From JAKLQR01 sp963753165 (GTDB lineage Bacteria > Nitrospirota > Thermodesulfovibrionia > Thermodesulfovibrionales > SM23-35): a stretch of 40,452 bases of DNA. The DNA lies in assembly GCA_963753165.1 (NCBI GenBank), contig CAVWBP010000016.1:1-40452 (forward strand). The letters run 5' to 3'. Of this stretch, positions 7,915-17,353 are shown piece after piece; the first letter of the stretch is position 1, and each line of letters starts with the position of its first letter. The notes under the pieces were generated by a model that saw only the letters and a list, made by a program, of their open reading frames with translations, had not been told where the DNA came from and made no database searches. A program made the position numbers and the translations under genes.

Positions 7915-8577
7915 ATGAAGAATGTTTTGGTTAGTATTGTTCTTGTTATTCTTGTTGTTCTCGGAGCGGGGTATTTTGGATTGCCGTTCCTGATAGAAAA
8001 AGAAACTTCCGCGCTCAAAGCAGAGGTCCAGGACCTGAGACAAAGGCTTCAGGCAATGGAGGAGTTGAACAAAGCTGCGCCTCTCACGCTGGATGCCGAT
8101 GCGCAAAAGATCATTACCACCGTCAATGCACTCTCCCGGCAGATGAATTCTTTGGAACAGTCCGGCAAGAAAGAAATTGCTGCGACGACTGAGGCAGTAA
8201 AGGCACAGAAAACAACAACAGAAGAAACCCTGAAAAAACAGACTGAAACCGTCGCAAAAACCCTTGAGGAGATGCGGCTTAAGGTCCAGGAGGTCAGGTT
8301 TCATGCGACCATTGCAAATATCAGAGAGCATGTGCTGAAGGCAAGGATGGAAATCGTGGCCAGGAACATCGGCAACGCAAAAACCGAACTGGACGTCATT
8401 GACGAGTTGATTTCCTCAGCAATGGCAGCTGCATCTGATGAAAACAAAAAGGTCCTGGGTGAACTTCAGACATCTCTGAAAAAAGCAAAATCAGAGATAG
8501 AGTCCGACCTGCAGTCAGCAACAAACAGGATCAACATTCTGTGGAATGAGATGGGCAAACTTCTGAGGAAGGCCTGA
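7915..8577 (+). CDS. membrane-anchored coiled-coil protein, unknown function
   Basis: A 220-residue protein with one N-terminal transmembrane segment (about residues 4-24, MKNVLVSIVLVILVVLGAGYF) that lacks a clear cleavage site, so it is probably an anchor. The rest is a long coiled coil (KAEVQDLRQRLQAMEEL, then a T/K/E-rich stretch, then VRFHATIANIREHVLKARMEIVARNIGNAKTELDVIDELI). The distal half resembles helical repeats found in proteins that count or space periplasmic partners, but I cannot name a family. AAGGAGGAATGC before ATG 7915 fixes the start. It overlaps the following 40-codon gene by one base (TGATG), indicating coupled translation. Confidence 0.75.
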   Translation: MKNVLVSIVLVILVVLGAGYFGLPFLIEKETSALKAEVQDLRQRLQAMEELNKAAPLTLDADAQKIITTVNALSRQMNSLEQSGKKEIAATTEAVKAQKTTTEETLKKQTETVAKTLEEMRLKVQEVRFHATIANIREHVLKARMEIVARNIGNAKTELDVIDELISSAMAAASDENKKVLGELQTSLKKAKSEIESDLQSATNRINILWNEMGKLLRKA

Positions 8578-8699
8578 TGAATGTCTCCTTCGGTCCCCTC
8601 ATAACAGGGGGCCTTATTTTTATAGTGTTTGTCGGATGTGTGTTCCTGCTTTTCTTCCACGCGCATCGGGGACATCAATCGAAAGAGGTGAATACATGA
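8577..8699 (+). CDS. 40-residue single-span membrane peptide
   Basis: A short frame not usually called: ATG 8577 overlaps the TGA of the coiled-coil gene (TGATG), and its own TGA overlaps the ATG of the M23 peptidase gene (ATGA at 8696-8699). A purine-rich GAGGAAGG lies upstream. The product starts MNVSFGPLITGGLIFIVFVG and continues with CVFLLFFHAHRGHQ, giving one strong transmembrane helix at about residues 8-27 and a short polar, His-rich tail. Double coupling to both neighbours supports a real gene. A stem-loop with T-tract (8592-8621) lies inside it, which argues the other way or suggests an attenuator. Function unknown. Confidence 0.55.
   Translation: MNVSFGPLITGGLIFIVFVGCVFLLFFHAHRGHQSKEVNT
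8592..8621 (+). terminator. terminator-like stem-loop inside the small membrane peptide gene
   Basis: GGTCCCC at 8592-8598 pairs with GGGGGCC at 8607-8613 (seven pairs, one G-T), loop of eight bases, followed at once by TTATTTTT. This has the form of a Rho-independent terminator. Translating ribosomes would cover it, so it could act as a translation-sensitive attenuator before the M23/MscS genes, or simply end the upstream transcript. Confidence 0.5.
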
Positions 8700-9941
8700 G
8701 AAAGACTTTTCTGATAGTTCTTGCTGCAGTTCTTACCTTGATTGTGATACGGAGCAGTTTTACCATTTCCGACGATCAGACCGTGGCGGAACCCGTCCGG
8801 CAGCAGAACTTTCAGGAAATATGCGGCACCGTCGAAAAAGGCGAAACTCTCTACGACATTTTCCAGAAATACAAACTGGATATCAATGAGTTGTTTAAAT
8901 TGAGGGAGGCTTCTGCAGACGTCCACCGTCTGAGGGAACTCTATCCCGGACAGCCCTATAAGATCACGATTGACGACAATTCCAGTGTAAACAGTTTCAC
9001 CTACTGGATCAACGACGATCAGATATTATTGATAAACCGGACCGGGTCAGGGTTTTCCGCAGAGAAAAAACCCATAGAATACGAAAAGAGGATTTTGTCA
9101 TTCGGAGGAGTAATACGCGCGAATCTTATTGAAGCGATGGACGAGGGCAGACAGAATCTCATGCTCGCACTCAACCTTTCCGACATATTCGCCTGGGACA
9201 TCGATTTCACCTCGGACCTCCGTGAAGGCGATTCTTTCAAACTGATTGTGGAGGGTCTCTATCTGGACGGAGAATTCCGGAAATACGGAGACATACTCTC
9301 TGCGGAATTTGCGAATAACGGCGAGTCGTATCACGCGTACCGGTTCGAACAAAACGGAGAGGCGGATTATTATGACGATGAAGGGAAATCCCTGAAAAGG
9401 TCTTTTTTAAAAGCGCCGCTCAGTTTCCGGCGCATCAGTTCCCATTTCTCTCATAAACGGTTCCACCCGATTTTGCGGATCAGCAGACCCCACCATGGTT
9501 TGGACTATGCGGCTCCCCGCGGCACTCCTGTGTCTGCGGTAGGTGACGGCACGGTGACTCTTTGCAGGCAACCGCGGACAATACGGCAAACTCGTAACCA
9601 TCCGCCACCCGAACGGATGGAAAACATATTATGGTCATCTCTCCAAAATCGGAAAGAACATCAGGAAAGGGAAGAAGATTCAGCAGGGGAAGACCATCGG
9701 CTATGTCGGTTCGACAGGAATGGCAACAGGTCCTCATCTCCACTATGAGATCAGGATACATGACAAGCCCACGAATCCCCTGAAAGTCAAAATCCCCAAA
9801 GGGAAGCCTGTACCCCAGCAGTATATTGCCGATTTTATCAGGGTGCGGGATTCGATGTCCGGCAAACTTGCCCTGATACAGGTGCCGGCACAGAATTCTG
9901 CCACGGATGAGAAAAAAGGAGGCCGGTGGAAGAGCTCTTAA
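8696..9941 (+). CDS. M23 (lysostaphin-type) metallopeptidase, frameshifted
   Basis: A periplasmic or membrane-anchored murein DD-endopeptidase of about 414 residues. Order: N-terminal hydrophobic segment (residues 5-19), a LysM/OapA-like region (TVEKGETLYDIFQKYKLDINELFKL), a linker domain, then the M23 domain with SHFSHKRFHPILRISRPHHGLDYAAPRGTPV and, after the frameshift, GYVGSTGMATGPHLHYEIR. Zn ligands HxxxD and HLH are therefore present. Around 9560 one extra C (ACTCTTT) shifts the frame; removing it gives GDGTVTFAGNRGQYGKLVTIRHPNG, normal family sequence. It starts at ATG 8696, coupled to the small peptide gene, and overlaps the first MscS gene by 16 bp. It probably trims peptidoglycan when the cell wall must adapt to turgor; that is inference. 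Confidence 0.87.
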
Positions 9942-10996
9942 AAATTGTAAAAATCACCGGATCGCCTGCAGTGAACGCGCTCCTGATGTTCCTGTTCGTT
10001 GCGGTCCTTGCGGTCGTTGCCGATTTTTTTATCACTAAAGTCGTGTGGAGGCTGGTAAAATTCACAAAATTTAAATTCGACGACAAGGTGATAAAGATTA
10101 TCCACAGGCCGTTATCCCTCACCATTCTCCTGCTCGGTTCCCAGTATATCATCCATTCACTCCCTGTTTCCGGGAGGACGCTTTTCTTTTCACAGGGAAT
10201 TCTCAATTCAGTGCTCACTGTCGTATGGGGGGTCTGTCTCATAAAAATAAGCAATCTGATTATTGAAAATGTAATCTATAAAATGGCGGACCTCACCGGT
10301 CTCGGGAAGGAAGTAATTCCCCTGATCGAAAATGTATGGAAAATCGTCGTCCTCGGCGGGATGCTGATGATAATACTCTCCCTATGGAACGTGAGCATTA
10401 CGCCTCTCCTGGCCTCTGCCGGCATTGTCGGCGCGGCCGTCGCATTTGCCGCAAAGGACACAATCGCAAACTTCTTCGGAGGGATAAGCGTATTTCTCGA
10501 CAGGCCTTATAAAATCGGCGACTACATCGTGCTCGACACGGGCCGGAGGGGAGAGGTCGTTGAAATAGGCATCCGGAGCACGAGGATCAAAACGAGGGAC
10601 GATGTCCTTATCAGTGTGCCGAATTCTCTCATTGCAAACACGACAATAATCAATGAGAGCGCACCGGTCCCCAATTTCCGCGTAAGAATACCGGTCGGGG
10701 TCGCATATGGCTCTCGTATAGACGAGGTAGAGCAGGAACTGCTTGCGGTCGCCAACGGGAATGAAAATGTCCTGGAAGAGCCGGCACCGAGAGTCCGCTT
10801 CAGGGAATTCGGCGACTCTTCGCTGAATTTTGAACTCCTGTGCTGGGTAAAAGAACCCGCACTGAGGGGACGCACCGTGCATGAACTGAACAAGTCCATT
10901 TATACCACATTTGAAGAAAAGGGCATCCAGATTCCGTTCCCTCAGCGAGATGTCCATATTCATGGAAAGGAAGTAACGAATGGCATTCGAATTTAA
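9926..10996 (+). CDS. MscS-family mechanosensitive channel (first of two)
   Basis: A 356-residue inner-membrane channel. About four to five hydrophobic helices precede the pore-lining helix ITPLLASAGIVGAAVAFAAKDTIANFFGG, followed by the MscS beta domain (RPYKIGDYIVLDTGRRGEVVEIGIRSTRIKTRDDVLISVPNSLI) and a C-terminal alpha/beta domain ending IQIPFPQRDVHIHG. Its role is to release solutes on hypo-osmotic shock. The start is GTG 9926, with AAAGGAGG only three bases away, which is close; no better start is near. It overlaps the M23 gene by 16 bp and the second MscS gene by 17 bp. Confidence 0.92.
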   Translation: MEELLKIVKITGSPAVNALLMFLFVAVLAVVADFFITKVVWRLVKFTKFKFDDKVIKIIHRPLSLTILLLGSQYIIHSLPVSGRTLFFSQGILNSVLTVVWGVCLIKISNLIIENVIYKMADLTGLGKEVIPLIENVWKIVVLGGMLMIILSLWNVSITPLLASAGIVGAAVAFAAKDTIANFFGGISVFLDRPYKIGDYIVLDTGRRGEVVEIGIRSTRIKTRDDVLISVPNSLIANTTIINESAPVPNFRVRIPVGVAYGSRIDEVEQELLAVANGNENVLEEPAPRVRFREFGDSSLNFELLCWVKEPALRGRTVHELNKSIYTTFEEKGIQIPFPQRDVHIHGKEVTNGIRI

Positions 10997-12023
10997 AGAT
11001 TGGCTGGTTCCGGTTTTCGTCTTTCTTGGAACAACTGCGGGGCTTCTTCTTGTCCGCAGCCTGTCCTTTGCCTTCCTTCACCGGTGGGCCAAAAATACAG
11101 AAACCCGGATGGACGATATTATCATCAAGGCATTCAGGACCCCTTCTGTATACTGGTGTCTTGCCATCGGTCTTCAGGCGGGCGTCGTCCTTTCAGACAT
11201 CCCTGAAAAATATATTTTCTATCTCACCAGGGCAATCCATGTCATCGTTATCCTCTCTGTCACGTTCGCGGCAGCGAACCTGACGGGGAAGATATTCAAA
11301 AATTACATCCAGAAATCAAACCTCCCCATTCCCACTACCGGACTTGCATACGGCCTTCTCAAAGGGACCATCCTTGTGATCGGCTTCCTCATCATGCTGT
11401 CGGTGCTGGGAGTCTCGATTACCCCCCTCCTCACCGCACTGGGAGTCGGCGGACTTGCAGTTGCGCTCGCACTCCAGGATACCCTTGCCAATCTGTTCGC
11501 GGGGATTCATATCCTGATGGAGAAGTCCATCCGGGTTGGTGATTTTGTAAAACTCGAGACAGGACAGGAAGGGTATGTGGATGATATTACCTGGAGAACA
11601 ACACGGGTGCGAATGCTCCCGAACAACATTGTCGTAATACCGAACAGCAAGCTGTCCCAGAGCGTGGTGACGAATTACTATCTCCCTGAAAAAAGGATGT
11701 CTCTCCTGATCCCTGTCGGCGTGAGTTATTCCTCTGATCCCGAAAAGGTCGAGAAAATACTCGTCGGGGAAGCGAAAAAAGCAGTCGGGGAGATACCCGG
11801 CCTGCTTGGAGACCCGGAACCATTCGTAAGATTTATACCAGGATACGGCGACAGCTCGCTCGATTTCACGCTTATCTGCCAGGTTCGGGAATTTGTCGAC
11901 CAGTATCTTGCACAGTCTGAGCTGAGAAAAAGGATATTCAAGCGTTTCAGGGAGGAAGGGATCGAGATCCCGTTCCCGCACAGGACAGTATATCTGAGGG
12001 AGGAGAAAGAATGGCAGAAGTAG
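10980..12023 (+). CDS. MscS-family mechanosensitive channel (second of two)
   Basis: A 347-residue channel similar in plan to its neighbour but clearly diverged, so it reflects an old duplication or independent acquisition. N-terminal membrane helices lead to the pore helix VSITPLLTALGVGGLAVALALQDTLANLFAG. The beta domain follows (RVGDFVKLETGQEGYVDDITWRTTRVRMLPNNIVVIPNSKL), and the protein ends GIEIPFPHRTVYLREEKE. AAGGAAG precedes ATG 10980. It overlaps the first MscS gene by 17 bp and the DUF5752 gene by 13 bp. Two MscS channels with different pore helices may open at different tensions; this is inference. Confidence 0.92.
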   Translation: MAFEFKDWLVPVFVFLGTTAGLLLVRSLSFAFLHRWAKNTETRMDDIIIKAFRTPSVYWCLAIGLQAGVVLSDIPEKYIFYLTRAIHVIVILSVTFAAANLTGKIFKNYIQKSNLPIPTTGLAYGLLKGTILVIGFLIMLSVLGVSITPLLTALGVGGLAVALALQDTLANLFAGIHILMEKSIRVGDFVKLETGQEGYVDDITWRTTRVRMLPNNIVVIPNSKLSQSVVTNYYLPEKRMSLLIPVGVSYSSDPEKVEKILVGEAKKAVGEIPGLLGDPEPFVRFIPGYGDSSLDFTLICQVREFVDQYLAQSELRKRIFKRFREEGIEIPFPHRTVYLREEKEWQK

Positions 12024-12697
12024 TCGAGCCCTTTGAGTTCAGACAGTGCATCAGCGTCCTTAAATCCACAGGGAAGAAGGCAAAGAGCCTCCCTGAACTG
12101 AGAGAGCTGCTCGCGGCCGTAAGCGATGAATGCATATTTCACCATACCTATCAGTATTTTCTGAAGGGCCATATCCTTGAGTACACAAGCGACTTTGCGC
12201 GGTGGGCCGGTGAGAGCCTTGAGGAGAGAGCGCTGTCGGAACATCTTTCGAATATCGACCCCTATGATTTTCTCAAGGTAGGTGACCTGCGCAGCAGCCT
12301 GATACAGGTAATCGACAATTATCTGGAACGGTTTCCCGAACCGCGCGAAGCGATACCGGGGGAAGAATTCTTTTTCACCGAGACCATCACAGTCATATTC
12401 CCGGCAGGGATTCTCGCGAAGAACCTCGCCGAATTCCTCACCGCGATTAAATATGTCGATTCAGGCTCACTCTACTATCATTTTTATGAGGCAAGGATCC
12501 GTCTCGGCGGAGGGATTGACGACTTCTCCCGGTGGATCGAAGATTCCTTCGGCAAAAAAGAACTCGCGGAAAGGATAAGGGATATCGACCCTTTCATGCA
12601 TCCGATAGAAGAGATCCGGGAACACATCAAAGAGGCGGTGGAACAGGAAGTAAGACACGATATGGAGGTTGTAGACCGATGTTTCATGAGTATTTAG
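12011..12697 (+). CDS. DUF5752 family protein with two internal repeats
   Basis: A 228-residue cytoplasmic protein with two homologous halves of about 100 residues. The first has FEFRQCISVLKSTGKKAKSL, then HHTYQYFLKGHILEYTSDFARWAGESLEERALSEHLSNIDP. The second has FFFTETITVIFPAGILAKNL, then YYHFYEARIRLGGGIDDFSRWIEDSFGKKELAERIRDIDP. The shared pattern is a helical H-x-F/Y...DDFxRW...LAExIxxIDP. I believe this is the DUF5752 family, seen beside trehalose glycosyltransferase genes; its biochemical role is not established. It overlaps mscS by 13 bp and treT by 19 bp, so a functional tie to TreT, perhaps as a regulator or partner, is likely. Confidence 0.75.
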   Translation: MAEVVEPFEFRQCISVLKSTGKKAKSLPELRELLAAVSDECIFHHTYQYFLKGHILEYTSDFARWAGESLEERALSEHLSNIDPYDFLKVGDLRSSLIQVIDNYLERFPEPREAIPGEEFFFTETITVIFPAGILAKNLAEFLTAIKYVDSGSLYYHFYEARIRLGGGIDDFSRWIEDSFGKKELAERIRDIDPFMHPIEEIREHIKEAVEQEVRHDMEVVDRCFMSI

Positions 12698-13891
12698 GGA
12701 TTGTGCCGAAAGGCGACCTCATTCTGTTGCAGATGCTCGGGGAAAAACTGAATAAGCGGTCTTTCCTCCACGTGAACTCTACCCGCGAGGGTGGAGGCGT
12801 CGCCGAGATCCTCCAGAGGATGGTCCCCATCCTCGCAGAACTCGGGATCGACGCGCGATGGGAGATTCATCGAAGGGGACGCGCGATTCTTTGACATTAC
12901 GAAAAAAATGCATAACGCTCTTCAGGGGTTCCCGGAAACCATAACCCCGGAGATGTGGGACTACCATTACGAGATCAACAAAACCAATGCAGAGAAACTC
13001 AACCTTGAAGCCGACGCGGTATTGATCCACGATCCTCAGCCCGCTCCGCTCGTGGAATTCAGGAAGAACGGGGTATGGATATGGAGGTGCCATATCGACA
13101 TATCGAGCCCCCAGCAGACGGTGAGTGAAACTCTCTGCACCTACTGTAAAAAGTACAATGCTGCGGTGTTTTCTGTCCCGAGGTTTGCACAGGCAATGGG
13201 AATCGATGAATTCATCGTTCACCCTTCCATCGATCCTCTCAGTTTCAAGAACCGTGAACTCAAGGCAGAAGAGGTGCAGGAGACCCTGAATAAATTCCAG
13301 ATCCCGCCGGACAGGCCGATGATTCTCCAGGTATCGAGGTTTGACAGGTTCAAGGACCCGATAGGCGTCATCAAGGCTTACCGCACAGTGAAAAAATACA
13401 ACGACTGCATCCTTGTCCTTGCCGGAAGCCCTGCCACGGATGATCCCGAAGGCGAGACCATATTGAATGAAGTGAGAGAATATGCGGGCAAGGACCCCGA
13501 CATCTTCATCCTTCTTCTGCCGCCTTTCAGCGATAAAGACATCAACGCGTTGCAGAGGTCGGCCACGGTAGTGCTGCAGAAATCGTTAAAAGAGGGGTTC
13601 GGCCTGACGGTATCCGAAGCGATGTGGAAAGGGAAACCGGTCATCGGCGGCGCTGTCGGAGGCATCCCTCTTCAGATAATCCATGGCATGACCGGATTCC
13701 TAGTGCATTCCGTTGAAGGCGCAGCCTTCAGAATCCGCCAGTTTCTCAATGATCCCGATATGTCGGAGAGAATGGGAAAGACTGCGAAGGAATATGTGAG
13801 GAAGAACTTTCTCATCACAAGACAGATCAGGGACTATCTCCTCATCTGGTATGCACTGGAAAACAGGGGGGAAAGCGTCTTCGAATTGTAG
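12679..13891 (+). CDS. treT: trehalose glycosyltransferring synthase (GT4), frameshifted
   Basis: A cytoplasmic GT-B enzyme of about 403 residues that makes trehalose from NDP-glucose and glucose, reversibly. It begins MFHEYLGIVPKGDLILLQML at ATG 12679 and then has RSFLHVNSTREGGGVAEIL, the typical TreT N-terminus. One surplus C at 12868 breaks the frame; without it the text reads WEIIEGDARFFDITKKMHNALQG, as in other TreT proteins. Further on are DAVLIHDPQPAPL, ILQVSRFDRFKDPIGVI, LVLAGSPATDDPEG and the GT4 motif KEGFGLTVSEAMWKGKPVIGGAVGGI with both glutamates. It overlaps the DUF5752 gene by 19 bp. Trehalose phosphorylase of the same GT4 clade is an alternative name for some members. Confidence 0.87.
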
Positions 13892-13904
13892 CGCAGCATG
13901 AATA

Positions 13905-15684
13905 ATGAAATTTGACTGGAAGACACGACTACAGGAAAAATCAAACCAGGGTATCAGTTACTTACGGCGCTCTGAAACATCCTTTCTCCTGTTCTTTTCC
14001 GTCACGGTCGGAATATGTACGGGTTTCGGCGCGATCCTCTTCCGATGGCTCCTCGATGCTTTCCGGATACTCTTTTTCGAGAGGGGGGGAGAGCTTCTCC
14101 ATTTCATGGGTCCCTACTATGTGATCATCATCCCCGCAGCAGGCGGGCTGATCGTCGGTCCGCTCGTGTATTTTTTCGCAAGGGAAGCCAAAGGACATGG
14201 GGTGCCGGAAGTAATGCTCGCAGTGGCTTCAGCAGGCGGGAGGATCAGACCGCGGGTGGCCCTGGTAAAAATATTGGCTTCATCCGTCTGTATCGGGTCG
14301 GGAGGCTCAGTAGGGAGAGAAGGACCCATTGTACAGATAGGGTCTACACTGGGCTCAAGCCTGGGTCAGCTCTTCAGGCTTTCCGAGGAAAAGATAAAAA
14401 TCCTGGTGGCCTGCGGGGCAGCCGGTGGGATTGCGGCTACTTTCAACGCCCCCCTTGCCGGGATATTTTTTTGCTCTTGAAGTTATCCTTGGCGAATACG
14501 GCCTCAAATTTTTTTCGTCGGTCGTCCTGTCTTCGGTAACCGCCACTGTCATCTCCAGAACGTTTCTGGGTGATTACCCGGCCTTCATGGTCCCCCAGTA
14601 TACGCTCCTGAGCGCCTGGGAAATACCGCTCTATTTCGTCTTCGGGTTTATCGCCGCGTTTGTAGCGCTTTTCTATATAAAAGCCATTTATAAAAGTGAA
14701 GATATCTTTGATGCCTGGAATATCCCTGAATATATAAAGCCTGCAATCGGAGGCATCGGCATAGGCCTGATAGGCCTCTATTTCCCGCAGATATTCGGTG
14801 TCGGGTACGGGACTATCGAACAGGCATTATACGGAAAGATCACGCTGCTCCTGGTCACCGCCCTTGTCTTCATCAAGATTCTCGCAACCTCGGTAACGCT
14901 TGGATCAGGCGGATCAGGCGGTGTCTTCGCGCCGGCATTATTCATCGGGGCCATGCTGGGAGAGTCTTACGCAAAACTCACCCAGCTCATCGTGCCCTCC
15001 ATAGCCATTCCCAGCGGAGCAGGCGCGCTCGTCGGAATGGGCGCCGTATTTTCCGGCGCTTCTCATGCCCCCATTTCTGCCATCCTGATCATGTTCGAGA
15101 TGACGGGCAACTATCTCATCATCCTGCCGCTCATGATCACCTGTATTACCTCAACAGTAGTCGTCAGGAGATTTTCGAAAGAATCGGTCTACACCCTGAA
15201 ACTGGCAAGGAGAGGCATCAATCTGGAAGAATTGAGAAGGGCTGACTTTATGAGTTCCATAACAGTATCTGAAGCCATGGTCAGGGACGTAGTCACCTTT
15301 GACGAAGCCATCCCCGTAAAAGATGCGGAAACCAATATCAGATCGGACCCGTCCTTCCGCCACCGGGGGTTTCCTGTTCTCAGCCGGGAAGGCTATCTCG
15401 TCGGGATGGTTACCCGCAAGGATATCGCTGAAGCGCTCATCGGAGGGAATCAGTATTCACCCATACTTGAGGTTATGACCAAGGACATCGCCGTATGCTT
15501 TCCTGACGATACGCTGAAAACCGCGCTCCAGAAATTGGGGGAAAAGGATGTGGGACGCATCCCTGTCGTCGAACGGGAGAACCAGCTCAGGTTAATAGGA
15601 CTGATCACCCGTGAAAACATTATTGCAACATATCATAAAGGGCTCAAAAAAGAACAGGGAGATACCGGCCGGGCAACAGAATAA
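13905..15684 (+). CDS. ClC-family chloride channel/transporter with CBS pair, frameshifted
   Basis: An inner-membrane protein of about 592 residues: some eighteen ClC helices, then two CBS domains (about residues 450-585). Selectivity-filter motifs are GSGGSVGREGP, with the gating glutamate in GREGP, and GSGGSGGVFAPALF later. CBS sequences VMTKDIAVCFPDDTLKTALQKL and RIPVVERENQLRLIGLITREN suggest nucleotide control. The frame breaks at a T7 run (14466-14472); six T's give LAGIFFALEVILGEYGLKFF, the normal family text. It starts 13 bp after treT at ATG 13905, without a clear Shine-Dalgarno sequence. The gating glutamate would fit a Cl-/H+ exchanger, useful for charge balance in osmotic stress. 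Confidence 0.88.
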
Positions 15685-15706
15685 TTACGCAGAGGAGTGA
15701 ACCAGT

Positions 15707-17353
15707 ATGTGTACGATATGCGGACATTTTACAACCAGCGGAAAGAGACCATCCAATGACATCTTTGACATGATGAAAAAGATGGAGCACAGGGGGCCTG
15801 ATACGCATGGAATTTATCTGGACGGAACAATCACCCGTGGAGAACATATAGACGATTTTCAGAATACCCTGCGGAATGAGAGCCATATTGCGCTTGGGCA
15901 TTCGAGGCTGAGGATCGTGGGAAGAGAGAAAGTGACCCAGCCGTTTACGTCCTGCGATAACAAACTCGTCCTGATCCATAACGGTGAAATTTATAACTAT
16001 CAAAAGCTGAGGACCCTGCTTTTGTATAACCATCAGATAAGCACAACGAGCGACAGCGAGGTCATCGTCCACCTTCTGGAGGAGACCTACCAGGGAGACC
16101 TCCTCGATGCAGTGAAAAAAGTGATTGTGCTGCTCGACGGCATGTATGCGCTTGCAGTGACAGACGGAAAATCCGTGGTAATCGCCAGAGACCCGATAGG
16201 GAAAAAACCCCTCTATTACCTGAAGAATGAGGAAGTTGTCTATTTCGCATCCGAAAAAAAAGCGTTATGGAACGGACAGGATGTCCCGAAGAGGCTGAAT
16301 CCGGGAGAGATTCTCCATATGACCGGGCATGGTCCTTCAGTCCATGAAGGATATACCATCGAAAAACCCCAGATCGACATCGTCGATTTCCGGGAGGCAG
16401 TCGACCTCTACAAGGACGTGATCGTAAAGTCTGTAAAGAAGAGGCTCACGGGACTTACCGAGTCACGGATCGGGGTGATTTTTTCAGGGGGGATCGATTC
16501 CGTCCTGATCGCAAGTCTGCTCCTGAGGGAAGGCAAGAATATAATCTGTTACTGCACAGGCACGAAAGATTCAGGGGATATTCTTGCCGCACGGTCTGTC
16601 GCAAAGGAACTGGGACTGGAACTCAAGACCATGATTATCACAGAACCTTTTATCGAGAGCATCCTTCCGGAAGTGATTCAGAATGTCGAGGAAAGCGGAT
16701 TATTGCAGGTTGAAGTCGCCATTCCAATGTATATGGCCGCGAAAATGGCGTCTGAAGACACTATCAGGGTAATGTTTACCGGACAGGCGGCGGATGAACT
16801 CTTTGCCGGCTACCCATGGTACAACGATGTGCTCACGGAATTCGGATATCTCAGGCTCCATGAGAAACTCTGGGAGGATTTGAATTATCTCTATATCGAT
16901 ACTCTGGAACGCGAGGACAAACTCACCATGGCTCATTCGATAGAACTGAGAGCGCCGTATCTCGACCGGGATGTAATCCATACTGCGATGAGAATTTCGC
17001 CGCGCCTGAAAATTGAAGGGACAGAGGATAACCTCCGGAAGAGAGTGCACCGTCAGGCGGCGGTTGAATTAGGGGTCCCCCCGTACCTCGCGTTTCGGTC
17101 AAAGGACCCTGCCCAATCAGGATCCGGGATCCATGGGATCATAGAGAACATTGCGCAGAAATACCGCGGACAGTTCGATGCCGGGCTTGCTTCCATGAAT
17201 ATTCTGAGAGACAAGGGAAGCCTGTACCGGTACGGAGAAGGGAGTTACGGGAGCAATACAACACGCTCGTATCTCCAGATGATCGAAGAGGAGATAAAAA
17301 GCAAATACATACCTGAATTCCTGAAGACAAACGGAGGAGGAAGCAGGGAATGA
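15707..17353 (+). CDS. asnB: glutamine-dependent asparagine synthetase (AsnB-like)
   Basis: A 548-residue cytoplasmic enzyme. The N-terminal class II glutaminase has C2 as nucleophile (MCTICGHF), HRGPD at 28-32 and HNGEIYNY at 91-98. The C-terminal ATP-pyrophosphatase domain has SGGIDS at 260-265 and FTGQAADELFAGYPWY. The general reaction is amide transfer from glutamine to an ATP-activated carboxylate, asparagine being the usual product. Two features leave the acceptor open: the gene is fused by a 4-bp overlap to a C-N hydrolase gene, and it sits in an osmolyte cluster. It could therefore amidate a peptide or other osmolyte. GAGGAG precedes ATG 15707. Confidence 0.87.
   Translation: MCTICGHFTTSGKRPSNDIFDMMKKMEHRGPDTHGIYLDGTITRGEHIDDFQNTLRNESHIALGHSRLRIVGREKVTQPFTSCDNKLVLIHNGEIYNYQKLRTLLLYNHQISTTSDSEVIVHLLEETYQGDLLDAVKKVIVLLDGMYALAVTDGKSVVIARDPIGKKPLYYLKNEEVVYFASEKKALWNGQDVPKRLNPGEILHMTGHGPSVHEGYTIEKPQIDIVDFREAVDLYKDVIVKSVKKRLTGLTESRIGVIFSGGIDSVLIASLLLREGKNIICYCTGTKDSGDILAARSVAKELGLELKTMIITEPFIESILPEVIQNVEESGLLQVEVAIPMYMAAKMASEDTIRVMFTGQAADELFAGYPWYNDVLTEFGYLRLHEKLWEDLNYLYIDTLEREDKLTMAHSIELRAPYLDRDVIHTAMRISPRLKIEGTEDNLRKRVHRQAAVELGVPPYLAFRSKDPAQSGSGIHGIIENIAQKYRGQFDAGLASMNILRDKGSLYRYGEGSYGSNTTRSYLQMIEEEIKSKYIPEFLKTNGGGSRE

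Noticed and set aside
14455..14480. Programmed or transcriptional slippage at the T7 run in the ClC gene
   Set aside because: Ten similar indels occur in other genes, many outside any slippery context, so error is the simpler reading. A single T removed restores the family text.
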